Positions 53,777 to 63,305 of a DNA stretch of 64,000 nt are shown one piece after another. This DNA comes from Actinomycetota bacterium. Lineage in GTDB: Bacteria > Actinomycetota > Thermoleophilia > RBG-16-64-13. How positions within the stretch are numbered: the stretch's first letter is position 1; every line of letters begins with the position of its first letter. The stretch spans positions 1 through 64,000 of the forward strand of contig JAHJSA010000093.1 in the NCBI GenBank assembly GCA_018830645.1, given 5' to 3'. A model generated the notes under the pieces. The model searched no databases. It saw nothing but the letters and a program-made list of their open reading frames with translations, and was not told where the DNA came from. Both the position numbers and the translations under genes were made by a program.

Positions 53777-53976
53777 CCCCGTGCTCGGCACCGTCGGTCA
53801 CATCATCCGCGGCAGAATCGGTCATGGCGGCGCCGGCGGCGCCAACCGGCCCCCCGTGCAACGACTCCGCCGGGGCCCCCGTGGATCGAGGCGACAGAAC
53901 TCCGGAGAGCAAACCAGCTACAATCCTCACGTGCGACACGTCGTGGTAGGCTCTTCTCCGACCCCCCGGTCACGAG

Positions 53977-56055
53977 GTGCATGTGGTTCCCAGCGACAGG
54001 GACATGGATCCTGACTCCGATACGATCACCGATTGTGCCCTCGTTGAGGTATTGCGTGATGCGCCCATCGGTATCTCAATCGCGCGCGCGACAGTGCTGC
54101 TCTGGGCGAACCAGAAGTATGCATCGCTCTTCGGATACGACTCTCCCACCGAACTCCTCGGCCGTTCGTTCCTCGACCTGGTGGCACCCGAGTACCGAGA
54201 CGAGGTTAGGGAACGTGCGAGCAGCAGGGAGAGTGGCGCACGTTCATCCGACTCCTACGAGGTGGAGGGCATTCGGAAGGACGGAACGCTGCTCCCCTAC
54301 CACGTCGAGGCGACCCGCCTAGACTTGCGCGGGGGCCCGGGGACCGTAGCGTTCCTCACCGAGACAGGCGATCGGATCGCAGCCGACCTGCGACTCAGGG
54401 CGAGCAGGGAACACTATCGCTCACTCTTCAACCATTCCCCGGTCTCACTGTGGGAGGAGGACTTCTCAGAAGTCAAGAAGTATCTCGATTCCCTGGTGGA
54501 GTCTGGCGTCTCCGATCTCAGGGCGCACTTCGGCGAACACCCGTCGGCCCTGATCCAATGCCTTACCTTGGCCAAGGTCGTGGACGTGAACGACGCCACC
54601 CTCCGGATGTACAAGGCACGAGATGTCACGGAATTCGCCACCCGTATGGGGGAAGTGGTCGATCCGGCGTACTATCTGGAATTCGCGGAGTCGGCGCTTT
54701 CACTGTACGAGGGAGACACCTTCTTCGAGCGGGAAGTCAAGAACCGCACCCTCACCGGAGAGCCCCTCGACGTGGTCGTGCGGGCATTCGTGGCTCCGGG
54801 CCACGAGGCCACCATGTCCCGGGTCCTGGTATCGATCATGGACATGACTCGGCGGAAACAGGCCGAAGAGGCTTTGCGGAAGCACGAGGAGCAGGCGCTC
54901 CACGCGCAGAGGATGGAAGCGATCGGACGGCTTGCGGGCGGCGTCGCCCACGACTTCAACAACCTCCTCACCACGATCGCGGGCTACACGGGCATCCTGC
55001 TCGACTCGGCTCCGATCGGGGAGCGCGGCCGGGTCGAACTGCAGCACATCCTCCGAGCCGCCGAGCAGGGGGCTTCCCTCACTCGTCAACTCCTCGCCTT
55101 CGGCAGGAAGGAGCCAAGGACTCCGCAGACCATCGATCTCGTCGGGATGCTTGAAGGCATGCACGGCATGCTGGAACGTGTGGTCGGAACCCAGATTCGG
55201 CTGACCACTCGCCTCTCGGCTGACACTCCCAGCATCGAAGCAGATCGGGCTCAGATCGAGCAGGTCGTCTTGAACCTGGTGGCAAACGCGCGCGATGCCA
55301 TGTCCGCCGGAGGAGCCCTCGCCATCGAGGTTGGACCCCGCCGCTTGGAGGCCGCTGAGGTCTTTGGCGACGGAAGTCTCCCGCCGGGCGACTACGCCGA
55401 ACTCTCCTTCCGAGACACCGGCCTGGGTGTGCTGACCGAATTCGAATCGAGAGTCTTCGAGCCGTTCTTCACGACCAAGCCCCGGGGCGGGGGCACAGGG
55501 CTCGGGCTCTCGACGGTGCACGGCATCGTGGTGCAGAGCGGAGGAGGCGTCCGCCTTGAGAACCAGCCCGGCGACGGAGCGCTCTTCCGTATCCTCCTCC
55601 CCGCCGCCGCACGCCGGACCCCGACCGCGTCGCCTTCCGATCCGAATCGACCGATCGATGACTACGCGGGTTCCGAGACCATCCTTCTCGCGGAAGACGA
55701 GCCCACCGTACGGGCGCTCATGACCAGAGTGCTCGAGAGACTCGGTTACACGGTGGTAGCGGGCGCCAACGGGTTCGAGGCCTTATCGCTTGCCTCCGAA
55801 CTGGCGATCGAGATAGATTTGCTCGTCACCGATCTGATGATGCCCGTCATGAACGGCCGCGAACTCGCGGAGAGCATGCGGAAGAGCCGCCCGGCCTTAC
55901 CGGTGGTGTTCGCGACCGGGTACGCCGACGACGAGGCGATGCCCAAGTCTGCGGAAGGATCGAACGGCCCGCTGCTGCGGAAACCGTTCTCTCCGCTGGA
56001 TCTAGCCCGTTGCGTGCGAGAGACGCTCGATGCTCGTACCCCCCCGGCCCACTAG
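53977..56055 (+). CDS. hybrid PAS-domain sensor histidine kinase with C-terminal receiver
   Basis: A soluble 692-residue signalling protein. It has two PAS-like regions (about 20-130 and 140-300, the latter ending [18 protein letters not shown]), a dimerisation/phosphoacceptor helix with [20 protein letters not shown], an ATPase domain ([14 protein letters not shown] as N-box, [24 protein letters not shown]) and a receiver domain with [11 protein letters not shown], the phospho-Asp in [13 protein letters not shown] and the Lys in LLRKPFSP. No membrane segment is seen. The start is uncertain: the GTG at 53977 or the ATG at 54004. A -10-like TACAAT is at 53919-53924. No partner regulator is adjacent. 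Confidence 0.9.
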   Translation: MHVVPSDRDMDPDSDTITDCALVEVLRDAPIGISIARATVLLWANQKYASLFGYDSPTELLGRSFLDLVAPEYRDEVRERASSRESGARSSDSYEVEGIRKDGTLLPYHVEATRLDLRGGPGTVAFLTETGDRIAADLRLRASREHYRSLFNHSPVSLWEEDFSEVKKYLDSLVESGVSDLRAHFGEHPSALIQCLTLAKVVDVNDATLRMYKARDVTEFATRMGEVVDPAYYLEFAESALSLYEGDTFFEREVKNRTLTGEPLDVVVRAFVAPGHEATMSRVLVSIMDMTRRKQAEEALRKHEEQALHAQRMEAIGRLAGGVAHDFNNLLTTIAGYTGILLDSAPIGERGRVELQHILRAAEQGASLTRQLLAFGRKEPRTPQTIDLVGMLEGMHGMLERVVGTQIRLTTRLSADTPSIEADRAQIEQVVLNLVANARDAMSAGGALAIEVGPRRLEAAEVFGDGSLPPGDYAELSFRDTGLGVLTEFESRVFEPFFTTKPRGGGTGLGLSTVHGIVVQSGGGVRLENQPGDGALFRILLPAAARRTPTASPSDPNRPIDDYAGSETILLAEDEPTVRALMTRVLERLGYTVVAGANGFEALSLASELAIEIDLLVTDLMMPVMNGRELAESMRKSRPALPVVFATGYADDEAMPKSAEGSNGPLLRKPFSPLDLARCVRETLDARTPPAH

Positions 56056-56202
56056 GGGAGGCGCCGAAAGAGCACGGCGCTCGGGACTCTCCGTAGCGAC
56101 CGCAGCATTGCTCACCCGGCCGTGCGGGTCTGATCGACAACGTCGCCGAGCGGTCGAGGCGGGCGGTCACCCGATGTGGTGGAGGCGCGACCCGTGCTCC
56201 CG

Positions 56203-56211
56203 TGCTAGCAT
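56203..56211 (+). promoter_or_regulatory. extended -10 promoter of the DUF1638 gene
   Basis: TGC followed by TAGCAT (56206-56211), ending exactly 7 nt before a GTG codon in the DUF1638 frame. No Shine-Dalgarno is present. Confidence 0.45.
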
Positions 56212-56218
56212 CGGTGAC

Positions 56219-57094
56219 GTGGAAGACGCCCCCTCACGCATTTCAGACCCACCCGGCGAACTCGCGCCCCCCTTCGCACCCGGCCCCGGCCCGGGCGCCG
56301 TGATACTCGCCTGCGAGATGATCGAGGATGAGGTCGGGTCTGCCCTCGAGCTGGCAGCTGCGCGCGACGGCCGCGACGCATCCGCCGCTGGATCCCTGGT
56401 GTGGATCGAGAGCGGCCTTCACGAGCGTCCCGAGAAGCTGCGAGACCATATCCAGTTGCTCGTCGATCGCCTGGACGAGGCGGCCGAAACGGGGACTCCC
56501 GCCGAGCTACCCTCGGTGCGCCCCGGGATGGGTCCGGCCGCCACACGCGGCGAGACCGTGATCGTCCCCCCGCCGGGCGCCGCATCCTCAGCCGAGCCGG
56601 GTCGCGACATCCTCCTCGCCCTGGGCTACTGCGGCAACGGCCTGCAGGGCCTCGTCTCCAGGCATCACCGGCTCGTGTTCCCCCGGGTGGACGACTGTAT
56701 CTCCCTCTTCCTCAATCACGGGTGTACCCGAGAGGAGATCGTGCGCGACGCCCACGCCTTCTACCTCACCAAGGGCTGGCTCTGCCACGACAATCCGGTG
56801 CAGGAGTCACTCGAGATGTGGACGGAGCGCTTCGGCGCCGAGAAGGCCCGGCAGTTGCGCAAGACCACTCTGGCAGCCTACGAACGGGTGACGCTGATCG
56901 ACACCGGCGCCTACGACGTTGCCGCCACGCTTCCCGAGAGTCACGCTTTCGCCCGCGACCTCGACCTGGAACACACCGAGACCCCCGGCTCAATCGTGCT
57001 CCTCGAACGCCTTTTCGCGGGCCCATGGGACTCCGAGATCGTGGTGGTGACTCCCGGCGAGGCCATCACCATCCTCCACTTGTTCGAAGCCTGA
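56219..57094 (+). CDS. DUF1638 domain-containing protein
   Basis: The 291-residue protein has the DUF1638 pattern: VILACEMIEDEVGSALELAA near the N-terminus, then LALGYCGNGLQGLVSRHHRL, VFPRVDDCISLFLNHG and YYLTKGW-like YLTKGWLCH. The conserved Cys residues in YCGNG and DDCIS suggest a metal or cofactor site. DUF1638 proteins are often encoded with methylotrophic or corrinoid-dependent methyltransferases in anaerobes, but the biochemical role is not known to me. The GTG at 56219 is chosen from its position 7 nt after a -10 box; the frame is open 63 codons further upstream without family similarity. Confidence 0.82.
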   Translation: MEDAPSRISDPPGELAPPFAPGPGPGAVILACEMIEDEVGSALELAAARDGRDASAAGSLVWIESGLHERPEKLRDHIQLLVDRLDEAAETGTPAELPSVRPGMGPAATRGETVIVPPPGAASSAEPGRDILLALGYCGNGLQGLVSRHHRLVFPRVDDCISLFLNHGCTREEIVRDAHAFYLTKGWLCHDNPVQESLEMWTERFGAEKARQLRKTTLAAYERVTLIDTGAYDVAATLPESHAFARDLDLEHTETPGSIVLLERLFAGPWDSEIVVVTPGEAITILHLFEA

Positions 57095-57172
57095 CAACGG
57101 CCGCTCCGCCGGCTGCGAACCGGCGCCGGCCGGCCTGATTGCGGGCGTGCCGCCGCTGGAATGCCCGTCAGG

Positions 57173-57237
57173 GCGGGGCAACGGCGCTATCCAGGCAGGG
57201 CAACGGCGCTATCCAGGCAGGGCAACGGCGCTATCCA
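57173..57237. repeat. three 22-bp tandem repeats between DUF1638 and OsmC genes
   Basis: The unit GGCAACGGCGCTATCCAG plus 4 nt (GCAG) recurs at a 22-bp period three times (cores start at 57181, 57203 and 57225), with one mismatch before the first core. It lies between two convergent genes. Confidence 0.85.
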
Positions 57238-57262
57238 GTCGAGGCGCGCGAACCACGCCGTC

Positions 57263-57706
57263 TCACTCTTCGAGGAGCGCTGCCGCCAGAACGATGTTCA
57301 CGCCCGTAAGTGCGTTGGACACAGGGCAGCCCGTCCTCGCGCCTTCGGCGGCCTCTCGGAAGCCCGCTGCGTCGAGTCCCGAAACCCTTCCGCGCACCTC
57401 CAGGGTCATGGTGGTGATGCGGAGGCCCGCATCGGTGGCGTCGAGGGTCGCGACCGCGCTCACTTCGAGCCTCTCCGGTGGAGTGCCGGCCTCAGCCAAC
57501 CCGTGAGCGAGACCCATCGAGTAGCAGGATGCGTGCGCCGCTGCGATAAGCTCCTCGGGGCTGGTCTTGCCCTCAGACCGCACCGTACGTGACGCCCAGG
57601 TGACCGGGAACTCGGCCAGAGCGCCGCTCGCCACCGCTACGCTTCCCGCGCCGTGTGCGAGATCGCCTTCCCACACTACGTTCGCCTTGCGTTCCGCCAT
57701 GGCCAT
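57263..57706 (-). CDS. OsmC/Ohr-family peroxiredoxin-like protein
   Basis: A 147-residue protein of the OsmC family, thiol-dependent hydroperoxide reductases. The two reactive cysteines are in [15 protein letters not shown] and [24 protein letters not shown] is characteristic of the OsmC rather than the Ohr branch. The ATG at 57706 has GGAG 6 nt upstream. With SOD it adds to oxidative-stress defence. It is preceded by the remnant of an MTH865-like gene on the same strand. Confidence 0.92.
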   Translation of the reverse strand: MAMAERKANVVWEGDLAHGAGSVAVASGALAEFPVTWASRTVRSEGKTSPEELIAAAHASCYSMGLAHGLAEAGTPPERLEVSAVATLDATDAGLRITTMTLEVRGRVSGLDAAGFREAAEGARTGCPVSNALTGVNIVLAAALLEE

Positions 57707-57779
57707 GCCGTCTCCTCCTCGTGAGTCTCTCCTGAGTCTCCGGGCCGTCGGTGCGCAGCCCGTGTCTCGGGAATCTACC

Positions 57780-57929
57780 CCACGCCCTCCGTTCCCATTC
57801 GCCCGCGGAGCACGTAGTGTCCGCGCCCTGAGGGAAGGCTCCGAGCAGGGCCTCCGGCGTCGCGAGTGGGAAGTCCGCCCCCGCGAGCGCGCCTACGATC
57901 TGGTTCGTGAGCTCTTGCTTGATGTCCAT
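57780..57929 (-). pseudogene. N-terminal half of an MTH865-family gene (truncated)
   Basis: The first 43 codons from the ATG at 57929 match the MTH865 family well: [20 protein letters not shown], then [20 protein letters not shown]. The family continues for about 35 more residues with an acidic, helical C-terminal half, but here the frame turns into Arg-rich sequence ([15 protein letters not shown]) after Gly43 and runs on into osmC out of frame until 57573. I found no continuation in the other two frames. A good ribosome-binding site (GGAGG 6 nt upstream) is still present, so the gene decayed recently or encodes a short product. The family comparison is from memory. Confidence 0.6.
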
Positions 57930-58032
57930 TGTGTGCCTCCACTCGGTGATGGTTGACGGCCCGGAGCGGGAAGCCGGCGGACCGCTTCACCACCATCCTA
58001 GTCGCTATGACGTCGCTCTGTCGTAGCATGGG

Positions 58033-60966
58033 CTACAAGTCGGCCATTACCGCGCCACGCCCCGCGAGGACTCGCCGAAGGTACACGCCGGTGTGACTCG
58101 TTGGCACCCGCGCCACATGCTCCGGCGTGCCCTCGGCGATCAAGAGGCCGCCGGCATCGCCGCCCTCGGGGCCCAAGTCGATGATCCAATCGGCGCACTT
58201 GATCACGTCGAGATTGTGCTCGATCACCAGCACCGTGTTGCCCGCATCCACCAGACGTTGGAGCACCACCAACAGCTTCTCCACATCGGCGAAGTGCAGA
58301 CCGGTAGTGGGCTCGTCCAAGATGTAGAGAGTGTTCCCGGTGGCCACCTTCGACAGCTCGGTGGCCAGTTTCACGCGTTGAGCCTCGCCCCCCGAGAGGG
58401 TGGTGGAAGGCTGGCCCAGTTTGATGTAGTCGAGGCCCACGTCGTGCAGGGTCTGTAGACGGCGCTTGATCTTCGGCTGGTTCTCGAAGAACGGGAGCGC
58501 TTCTTCGACGCTCATAGCCAGCACCTCGGCGATGTTCTTGCCCTTGAAGCGCACCTCCAGGGTCTCCTGGTTGTAGCGGCGGCCGTGGCACACCTCGCAG
58601 GGCACGTAGATGTCGGGCAGGAAGTGCATCTCGATCTTCAGGGTGCCGTCCCCCCGGCACGACTCGCAACGCCCGCCCTTGACGTTGAAGCTGAAGCGCC
58701 CCGGCTTGTAGCCGCGCACCTTCGACTCCTTCGTCTGCGTGAAGAGTTCGCGGATATGGTCGAAGACACCCGTGTAGGTGGCCGGATTCGAGCGCGGCGT
58801 CCGCCCGATGGGCGACTGATCGATATCGATGACCTTGTCCAGCTGCTGGATGCCCTCGATGCGGTCGTGGTCGCCGGGACGCACCGCCACCCGGTTCACA
58901 AGGTTCGACAGGCTGCGGTACACGATGTCGTTCACCAGAGTCGACTTGCCCGAACCCGACACCCCGGTGACACACACGAACATGCCTGTGGGGATACGCA
59001 CGTCGATGCCGCGCAGGTTGTGTTGTCGCGCCCCACGCACCATGATCTCGCCGCGGCCTTCTCGCCGAGTGGCCGGCACGGCTATGGAACGTTCGCCCGA
59101 CAGGAAGCGGCCGGTGACGGAGCGGGGCTCGGCCAGCACGTCGGCCAGAGTACCGCTCGCCACCACCTCTCCCCCGTGCTCTCCCGCTCCCGGCCCCATG
59201 TCGACGATGTGGTCGGCAGTCTGCATGGTCTCTTCGTCGTGTTCCACCACGATCACCGTGTTGCCGAGGTCGCGCAGCCGCAGCAGGGTCTCGATGAGAC
59301 GCCGATTGTCGCGCTGGTGAAGGCCGATGGAGGGTTCGTCGAGGATGTAGAGCACGCCAACCAGGCTCGAACCGATCTGAGTGGCCAGACGGATGCGCTG
59401 GGCTTCGCCGCCGGAGAGGGTGCCCGCGTTGCGGTGCAGGTTGAGGTACCCCACCCCCACGGACTCGAGGAACGAAAGCCGCTCTCGGATCTCCTTGAGG
59501 ATACGACCCCCGATGAGTTGCTCGCGCTCGGTGAGTTCGAGATCTCGGAGGAAACTCACGACCCCGGTGACCGGCAGCAGGCTGAGATCGTGGATGCTTT
59601 TCTCCCCCACCGTCACAGCCAGACTCTGGGGCTTGAGCCGCGCCCCCTTGCACGCCGCGCACGGCACCTCGGCCATGTACTCCTCGATGCGCCCGCGCAT
59701 GTACTCGGAGTCTGTCTCGCGGTACCGGCGCTCGAGATTGCGCACCAGGCCCTCGAAGCGGGTCATGTAGCTGCGGTGGATGCCCCGGCGGTTCTTGAAC
59801 GAGATGTACAGCTTGTCGTCGCCCGTGCCGTAGAGCACGACGTCGCGCACCTTCTGCGACAGGTCCTCCCAGGCCGTGTCGAGCGACGCTTCGTACTTGT
59901 CGACGATCGCCTGCATGATCTGTTCATAGAACTCGGAAGAGGTGCCACTCCAGGGCAGCACGACCCCTTCGGCGATTGAGAGCGTGGGGTTGCCGATGAG
60001 CAGTCCGGGGTCGATCTCCCGCCGGGCGCCGAGGCCGCCGCATGAGTCGCAGGCGCCGTGGGGCGAGTTGAACGAGAAGATGCGCGGCTCGATCTCGGGC
60101 AGAGAGACCCCGTGCTCGGGGCAGGCCAGGTTCTCGGAGAAGAGGAGCGTGGAGGAACGACCGTCTGATGCCGGCGCCGAAGAGCCCCCATCGCCGTGAC
60201 CTTCTTCGTGACGGCCATCGTCGTGGCGGTCCGACGGGAACCCGTTGAACACATCGACCTCGAGGAGCCCGCCGGCTTCGCTCAGGGCGGTCTCGACCGA
60301 TTCGGAGAGTCGACGCCGAACACCCTCCTTCATCACCAGCCGGTCGACCACGATGCTTATGTCGTGGCGAACGTTCTTGTCGAGTTCAGGCAGAGGCTCA
60401 TCCATGACGAACTGCGTGCCGTCGATCTCGATGCGCGCGAAACCCTCTTGGCGGATGCGCTCGAAGACCTCCTTGTGCCACCCCTTCTGCCCCCGCACCA
60501 CGGGGGCGCGGAGCACGAACTTGGCGCCCGCGGGCAGGCTCAGGATCTGCTCGACGATCTGCTCTCGGCTCTGACCCTCGATCAGGCGCCCACAGATCCA
60601 GCAATGCGGCTGGCCGATGCGCGCGTACAGCAGGCGTAGGTAGTCGTAGACCTCGGTGACGGTACCCACGGTGGAGCGCGGATTCCGCGAGGTGGTCTTC
60701 TGGTCGATGGAGATTGCCGGGGAGAGGCCCTCGATGGAGTCGACGTCGGGCTTGTCCATCTGCCCCAGGAACTGGCGGGCGTACGAGGAGAGGCTCTCCA
60801 CATAGCGACGCTGACCTTCGGCGTAGATGGTATCGAAGGCGAGGCTCGACTTCCCGGACCCGGAGAGGCCGGTGATGACGATGAAGCGGTCGCGGGGCAG
60901 CCGGAGGGAGATGTCCTTCAGGTTGTGTTCCCGCGCGCCGACGATGACGAGGTCGCTGGTGCTCAT
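58033..60966 (-). CDS. uvrA: excinuclease ABC subunit A
   Basis: The damage-recognition ATPase of nucleotide-excision repair. The 977-residue protein has two ABC modules: the first Walker [21 protein letters not shown] and signature [19 protein letters not shown], the second [18 protein letters not shown] and [18 protein letters not shown]. Zinc-binding Cys pairs are seen, for example [20 protein letters not shown] and [11 protein letters not shown] His/Gly/Asp-rich insert of about 30 residues (near 245-275) interrupts the first module. The ATG at 60966 lies 10 nt behind an extended -10 box and lacks a Shine-Dalgarno site. Confidence 0.97.
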   Translation of the reverse strand: MSTSDLVIVGAREHNLKDISLRLPRDRFIVITGLSGSGKSSLAFDTIYAEGQRRYVESLSSYARQFLGQMDKPDVDSIEGLSPAISIDQKTTSRNPRSTVGTVTEVYDYLRLLYARIGQPHCWICGRLIEGQSREQIVEQILSLPAGAKFVLRAPVVRGQKGWHKEVFERIRQEGFARIEIDGTQFVMDEPLPELDKNVRHDISIVVDRLVMKEGVRRRLSESVETALSEAGGLLEVDVFNGFPSDRHDDGRHEEGHGDGGSSAPASDGRSSTLLFSENLACPEHGVSLPEIEPRIFSFNSPHGACDSCGGLGARREIDPGLLIGNPTLSIAEGVVLPWSGTSSEFYEQIMQAIVDKYEASLDTAWEDLSQKVRDVVLYGTGDDKLYISFKNRRGIHRSYMTRFEGLVRNLERRYRETDSEYMRGRIEEYMAEVPCAACKGARLKPQSLAVTVGEKSIHDLSLLPVTGVVSFLRDLELTEREQLIGGRILKEIRERLSFLESVGVGYLNLHRNAGTLSGGEAQRIRLATQIGSSLVGVLYILDEPSIGLHQRDNRRLIETLLRLRDLGNTVIVVEHDEETMQTADHIVDMGPGAGEHGGEVVASGTLADVLAEPRSVTGRFLSGERSIAVPATRREGRGEIMVRGARQHNLRGIDVRIPTGMFVCVTGVSGSGKSTLVNDIVYRSLSNLVNRVAVRPGDHDRIEGIQQLDKVIDIDQSPIGRTPRSNPATYTGVFDHIRELFTQTKESKVRGYKPGRFSFNVKGGRCESCRGDGTLKIEMHFLPDIYVPCEVCHGRRYNQETLEVRFKGKNIAEVLAMSVEEALPFFENQPKIKRRLQTLHDVGLDYIKLGQPSTTLSGGEAQRVKLATELSKVATGNTLYILDEPTTGLHFADVEKLLVVLQRLVDAGNTVLVIEHNLDVIKCADWIIDLGPEGGDAGGLLIAEGTPEHVARVPTSHTGVYLRRVLAGRGAVMADL

Positions 60967-60976
60967 GGGGAGTCAG

Positions 60977-60985
60977 ATTCTACCA
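60977..60985 (-). promoter_or_regulatory. extended -10 promoter of uvrA
   Basis: TGG followed by TAGAAT (60982-60977) on the minus strand, 10 nt before the uvrA ATG, predicting a leader of only a few nucleotides. Confidence 0.5.
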
Positions 60986-61075
60986 CCGGGGTCGGACGGA
61001 AGACGGGATACCCGGCCGCGGCAGGCTGGGCCACTCGTTATCCGTTCACGCAGGATGCGTCCGACGAGCCGACGC

Positions 61076-61107
61076 TTGCAATTCTGCATTCGTAATGCAT
61101 AATTGCA
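61076..61107 (+). promoter_or_regulatory. 31-bp AT-rich palindrome overlapping a promoter of the DUF4143 ATPase gene
   Basis: Two 14-nt arms (61077-61090 and 61094-61107) are reverse complements with one mismatch, around the trinucleotide CGT. On the plus strand -35 TTGCAA (61076-61081) and -10 CATAAT (61098-61103), 16 nt apart, lie within it. A dimeric repressor bound here would block the promoter. It is the most AT-rich patch of this part of the window. Confidence 0.65.
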
Positions 61108-61156
61108 GAACACGCCCTTACACACGGCGGTCCACGAGGATCCACCGGAGATCACC

Positions 61157-62374
61157 ATGAGCTACATCGTCCGCTCGCTTGAACCCGTACTGCTGAGGGC
61201 CGCCGCGGAGTTCCCCGCCGTGGTACTCACCGGCCCTCGTCAGTCCGGCAAAACGACCCTGCTCATGCATTGCTTTGGGCAGACGCACGGGTACGTATCC
61301 CTCGAGCCTCCCGACGTGCGTTCGGCGGCGGCGGCCGATCCGCGGGGCTTCCTCGATCTGCACCCTGCTCCCGTCATCCTCGACGAGGTGCAGTACGCCC
61401 CCGATCTCCTCCCCTACATCAAGGAGCGCATCGACCAACGGAGGATGGACCGCGGACGGTTCGTTCTGACCGGGTCGCAGAACCTGCTCGTAGCCGAGCG
61501 CGTCACCGAGTCACTCGCCGGGCGCGCCGCCGTTTTGCGGCTGCTTCCGCTCTCCAACCGGGAGGCCGAGCGACGACCGGACGCGTCGTTGCCGTGGGAA
61601 GCCTCGTCGAGGACCACATCTCCAGCGCGGCGCGGAGGCCTGTGGCTCGACATCCTGCGGGGAGGATACCCCGAACTCGTGACGGAACCTCAGCGCGATC
61701 TCAACCTCTGGCACTCGAGCTACATCCAGACTTACCTCGAGCGCGACGTGCGCTCGATCAGGCAGGTGGGTGATCTCGCGGTCTTTCAGAGCTTCATCCG
61801 AGCACTTGCCGCCCGCAGCGGGCAGCTGCTCAACCTCGCCGACCTGTCTCGCGACCTCGGAGTAGCTTTGAATACGGTGAAGTCGTGGCTTTCGGTACTG
61901 GAAGCCACGTACCAGGTCTTCGTGCTCCGTCCCTATCACGCGAACACAGGCAAGCGCTTGGTCAAGACGCCGAAGGTCTACTTCGCCGACACGGGGACAC
62001 TCTGCCATTTGGTTGGGCTGCGCGATCCCGAACACGCAGCGGCAGGGCCGATGGCCGGCGCCCTCTTCGAGACTGCCGTGGTGGTGGAGGTGCTGCGTAC
62101 CCTGGTACACCGGGGCGAGGAACCGAGGCTCTACTTCTGGCGCACGTCGACGGGGAGCGAGGTCGATCTCGTCATCGACGCCGGCGAAGCTCTCATCCCA
62201 ATAGAGATGAAGCTCTCCAGCACGCCACGAACCCAGATGGCGGAAGGGATCACGTCACTACGAGCGGCGCTCGGCGACCTCGTGGGCCCCGGATACGTGG
62301 TGCACCAAGGCGACATCCGTCTCTCTCTGGCGCCCGGAGTCACCGCGGTGCCAATCGGCGATCTCTGGCGTTGA
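61157..62374 (+). CDS. AAA ATPase with DUF4143 domain (AAA_14 family)
   Basis: A 405-residue protein with Walker A VVLTGPRQSGKTTLLMHCFG, Walker B APVILDEVQYAPDLLPYIK, sensor FVLTGSQNLLVAERV and the C-terminal DUF4143 nuclease-like domain (ARSGQLLNLADLSRDLGVAL, YFWRTSTGSEVDLVIDAGEA, PIEMKLS). The VDLVID...PIEMK part resembles a PD-(D/E)XK core. Such genes are patchily distributed and of unknown function. The ATG at 61157 has CGGAG 7 nt upstream; the start 18 codons further upstream lies just after the palindrome and is less likely. It is divergent from uvrA. Confidence 0.88.
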   Translation: MSYIVRSLEPVLLRAAAEFPAVVLTGPRQSGKTTLLMHCFGQTHGYVSLEPPDVRSAAAADPRGFLDLHPAPVILDEVQYAPDLLPYIKERIDQRRMDRGRFVLTGSQNLLVAERVTESLAGRAAVLRLLPLSNREAERRPDASLPWEASSRTTSPARRGGLWLDILRGGYPELVTEPQRDLNLWHSSYIQTYLERDVRSIRQVGDLAVFQSFIRALAARSGQLLNLADLSRDLGVALNTVKSWLSVLEATYQVFVLRPYHANTGKRLVKTPKVYFADTGTLCHLVGLRDPEHAAAGPMAGALFETAVVVEVLRTLVHRGEEPRLYFWRTSTGSEVDLVIDAGEALIPIEMKLSSTPRTQMAEGITSLRAALGDLVGPGYVVHQGDIRLSLAPGVTAVPIGDLWR

Positions 62375-62587
62375 GCCTGGAGCCTCGCACCTGAACGTTC
62401 GGCGAGCGCGCCTGAGATTCGCGGCACCACGTGGTTTCCACCCCAGCCACTCAGGGAACAGGCTCGGACATCCCGCGAGCTCCCCCCGCACCGCGTCCCC
62501 TCGGAGGCGAAGCCGTCTCACGGTGGAGGTGGCCCAGACGAGCCTGCGGAAGGCGCAGCCTGACTGCCTCGTGGTGCCGTTCAGCTC

Positions 62588-63163
62588 CTAGCCCGATTCC
62601 CCCGAACCCCTCCGACGCTTGAGTGTCTGAAGCAGCACCCAGCCCGGACCGGTGAGCCGGGTCATGAACAAGCCCTCCCGGCCGAAGAGTACCCGGCGTG
62701 CACCGCGCACGCCCACGATGTCGTAGTCCACTTCCTTGGCGAAGGCGGCGAGGTTCCCAGTGCTCACCACCAGCTGTTCGCCCGGCGCCAGTTCCCGCTC
62801 GTCGAAGTCACCACTCCCGTGGATGAGCACCACCCCCTGTCTGCCCGAGATCTGCTGGAGGAAGAGTCCCGCGCCGCCGAAGAAGGCGGCGCCGGCGCGA
62901 CGGGCCACGTTCACGTCGATGTCGATACCCTCGCCCCAGGCGGCAACGAAAGCTCCCCTCGTGGTGACCACCGGTCCGCGGGCAAGATCCCACGTCGCGA
63001 TGTGCCCCGGCTGATTCGCGGAGAGGACGCAATGCTGATCGGGAGCGTCCGCCGTGACGACGGCCAGGCTGACGCCTTCCCCCGAAAGAGAGCGGCGTAC
63101 CGCCCCATCCAGTCCTCCTGGGATTCGAAGGTCCCAGCGGACCGCGGCGCTGTGGGCCACCAT
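62588..63163 (-). CDS. AIM24/TIGR00266-family protein
   Basis: A beta-rich protein with the AIM24-family pattern of repeated Gly-rich strands (FFGGAGLFLQQISGRQGVVL, LAPGEQLVVSTGNLAAF, LFGREGLFMTRLTGPGWVLL). The first ATG, at 63163, gives 191 residues, yet the conserved family N-terminus continues in frame upstream as ARIDLERGEELWTAKGS (to about 63214) without any ATG, GTG or TTG before the in-frame stop near 63297. The true start is therefore unclear: a non-canonical codon such as ATC at 63208, an error, or a disrupted 5' end. Function is unknown; bacterial members are small and often paired with signalling genes. Confidence 0.75.
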   Translation of the reverse strand: MVAHSAAVRWDLRIPGGLDGAVRRSLSGEGVSLAVVTADAPDQHCVLSANQPGHIATWDLARGPVVTTRGAFVAAWGEGIDIDVNVARRAGAAFFGGAGLFLQQISGRQGVVLIHGSGDFDERELAPGEQLVVSTGNLAAFAKEVDYDIVGVRGARRVLFGREGLFMTRLTGPGWVLLQTLKRRRGSGESG

Positions 63164-63305
63164 CGATCCCTTGGCCGTCCATAGCTCCTCACCGCGTTCG
63201 AGGTCGATCCGCGCAGTCGAAGGATGCTCTTCCCTTGACGCCGAGGCTCCGGCTTGGTAGGTTTGTTGCGCAAAGTCCTTTGTGCTTATCGCGATCGGAG
63301 ACTAC

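Noticed and set aside
57173-57237. 22-bp repeats considered as a CRISPR array
   Set aside because: The copies are contiguous with no spacers and no cas genes are present; it is a plain tandem repeat.
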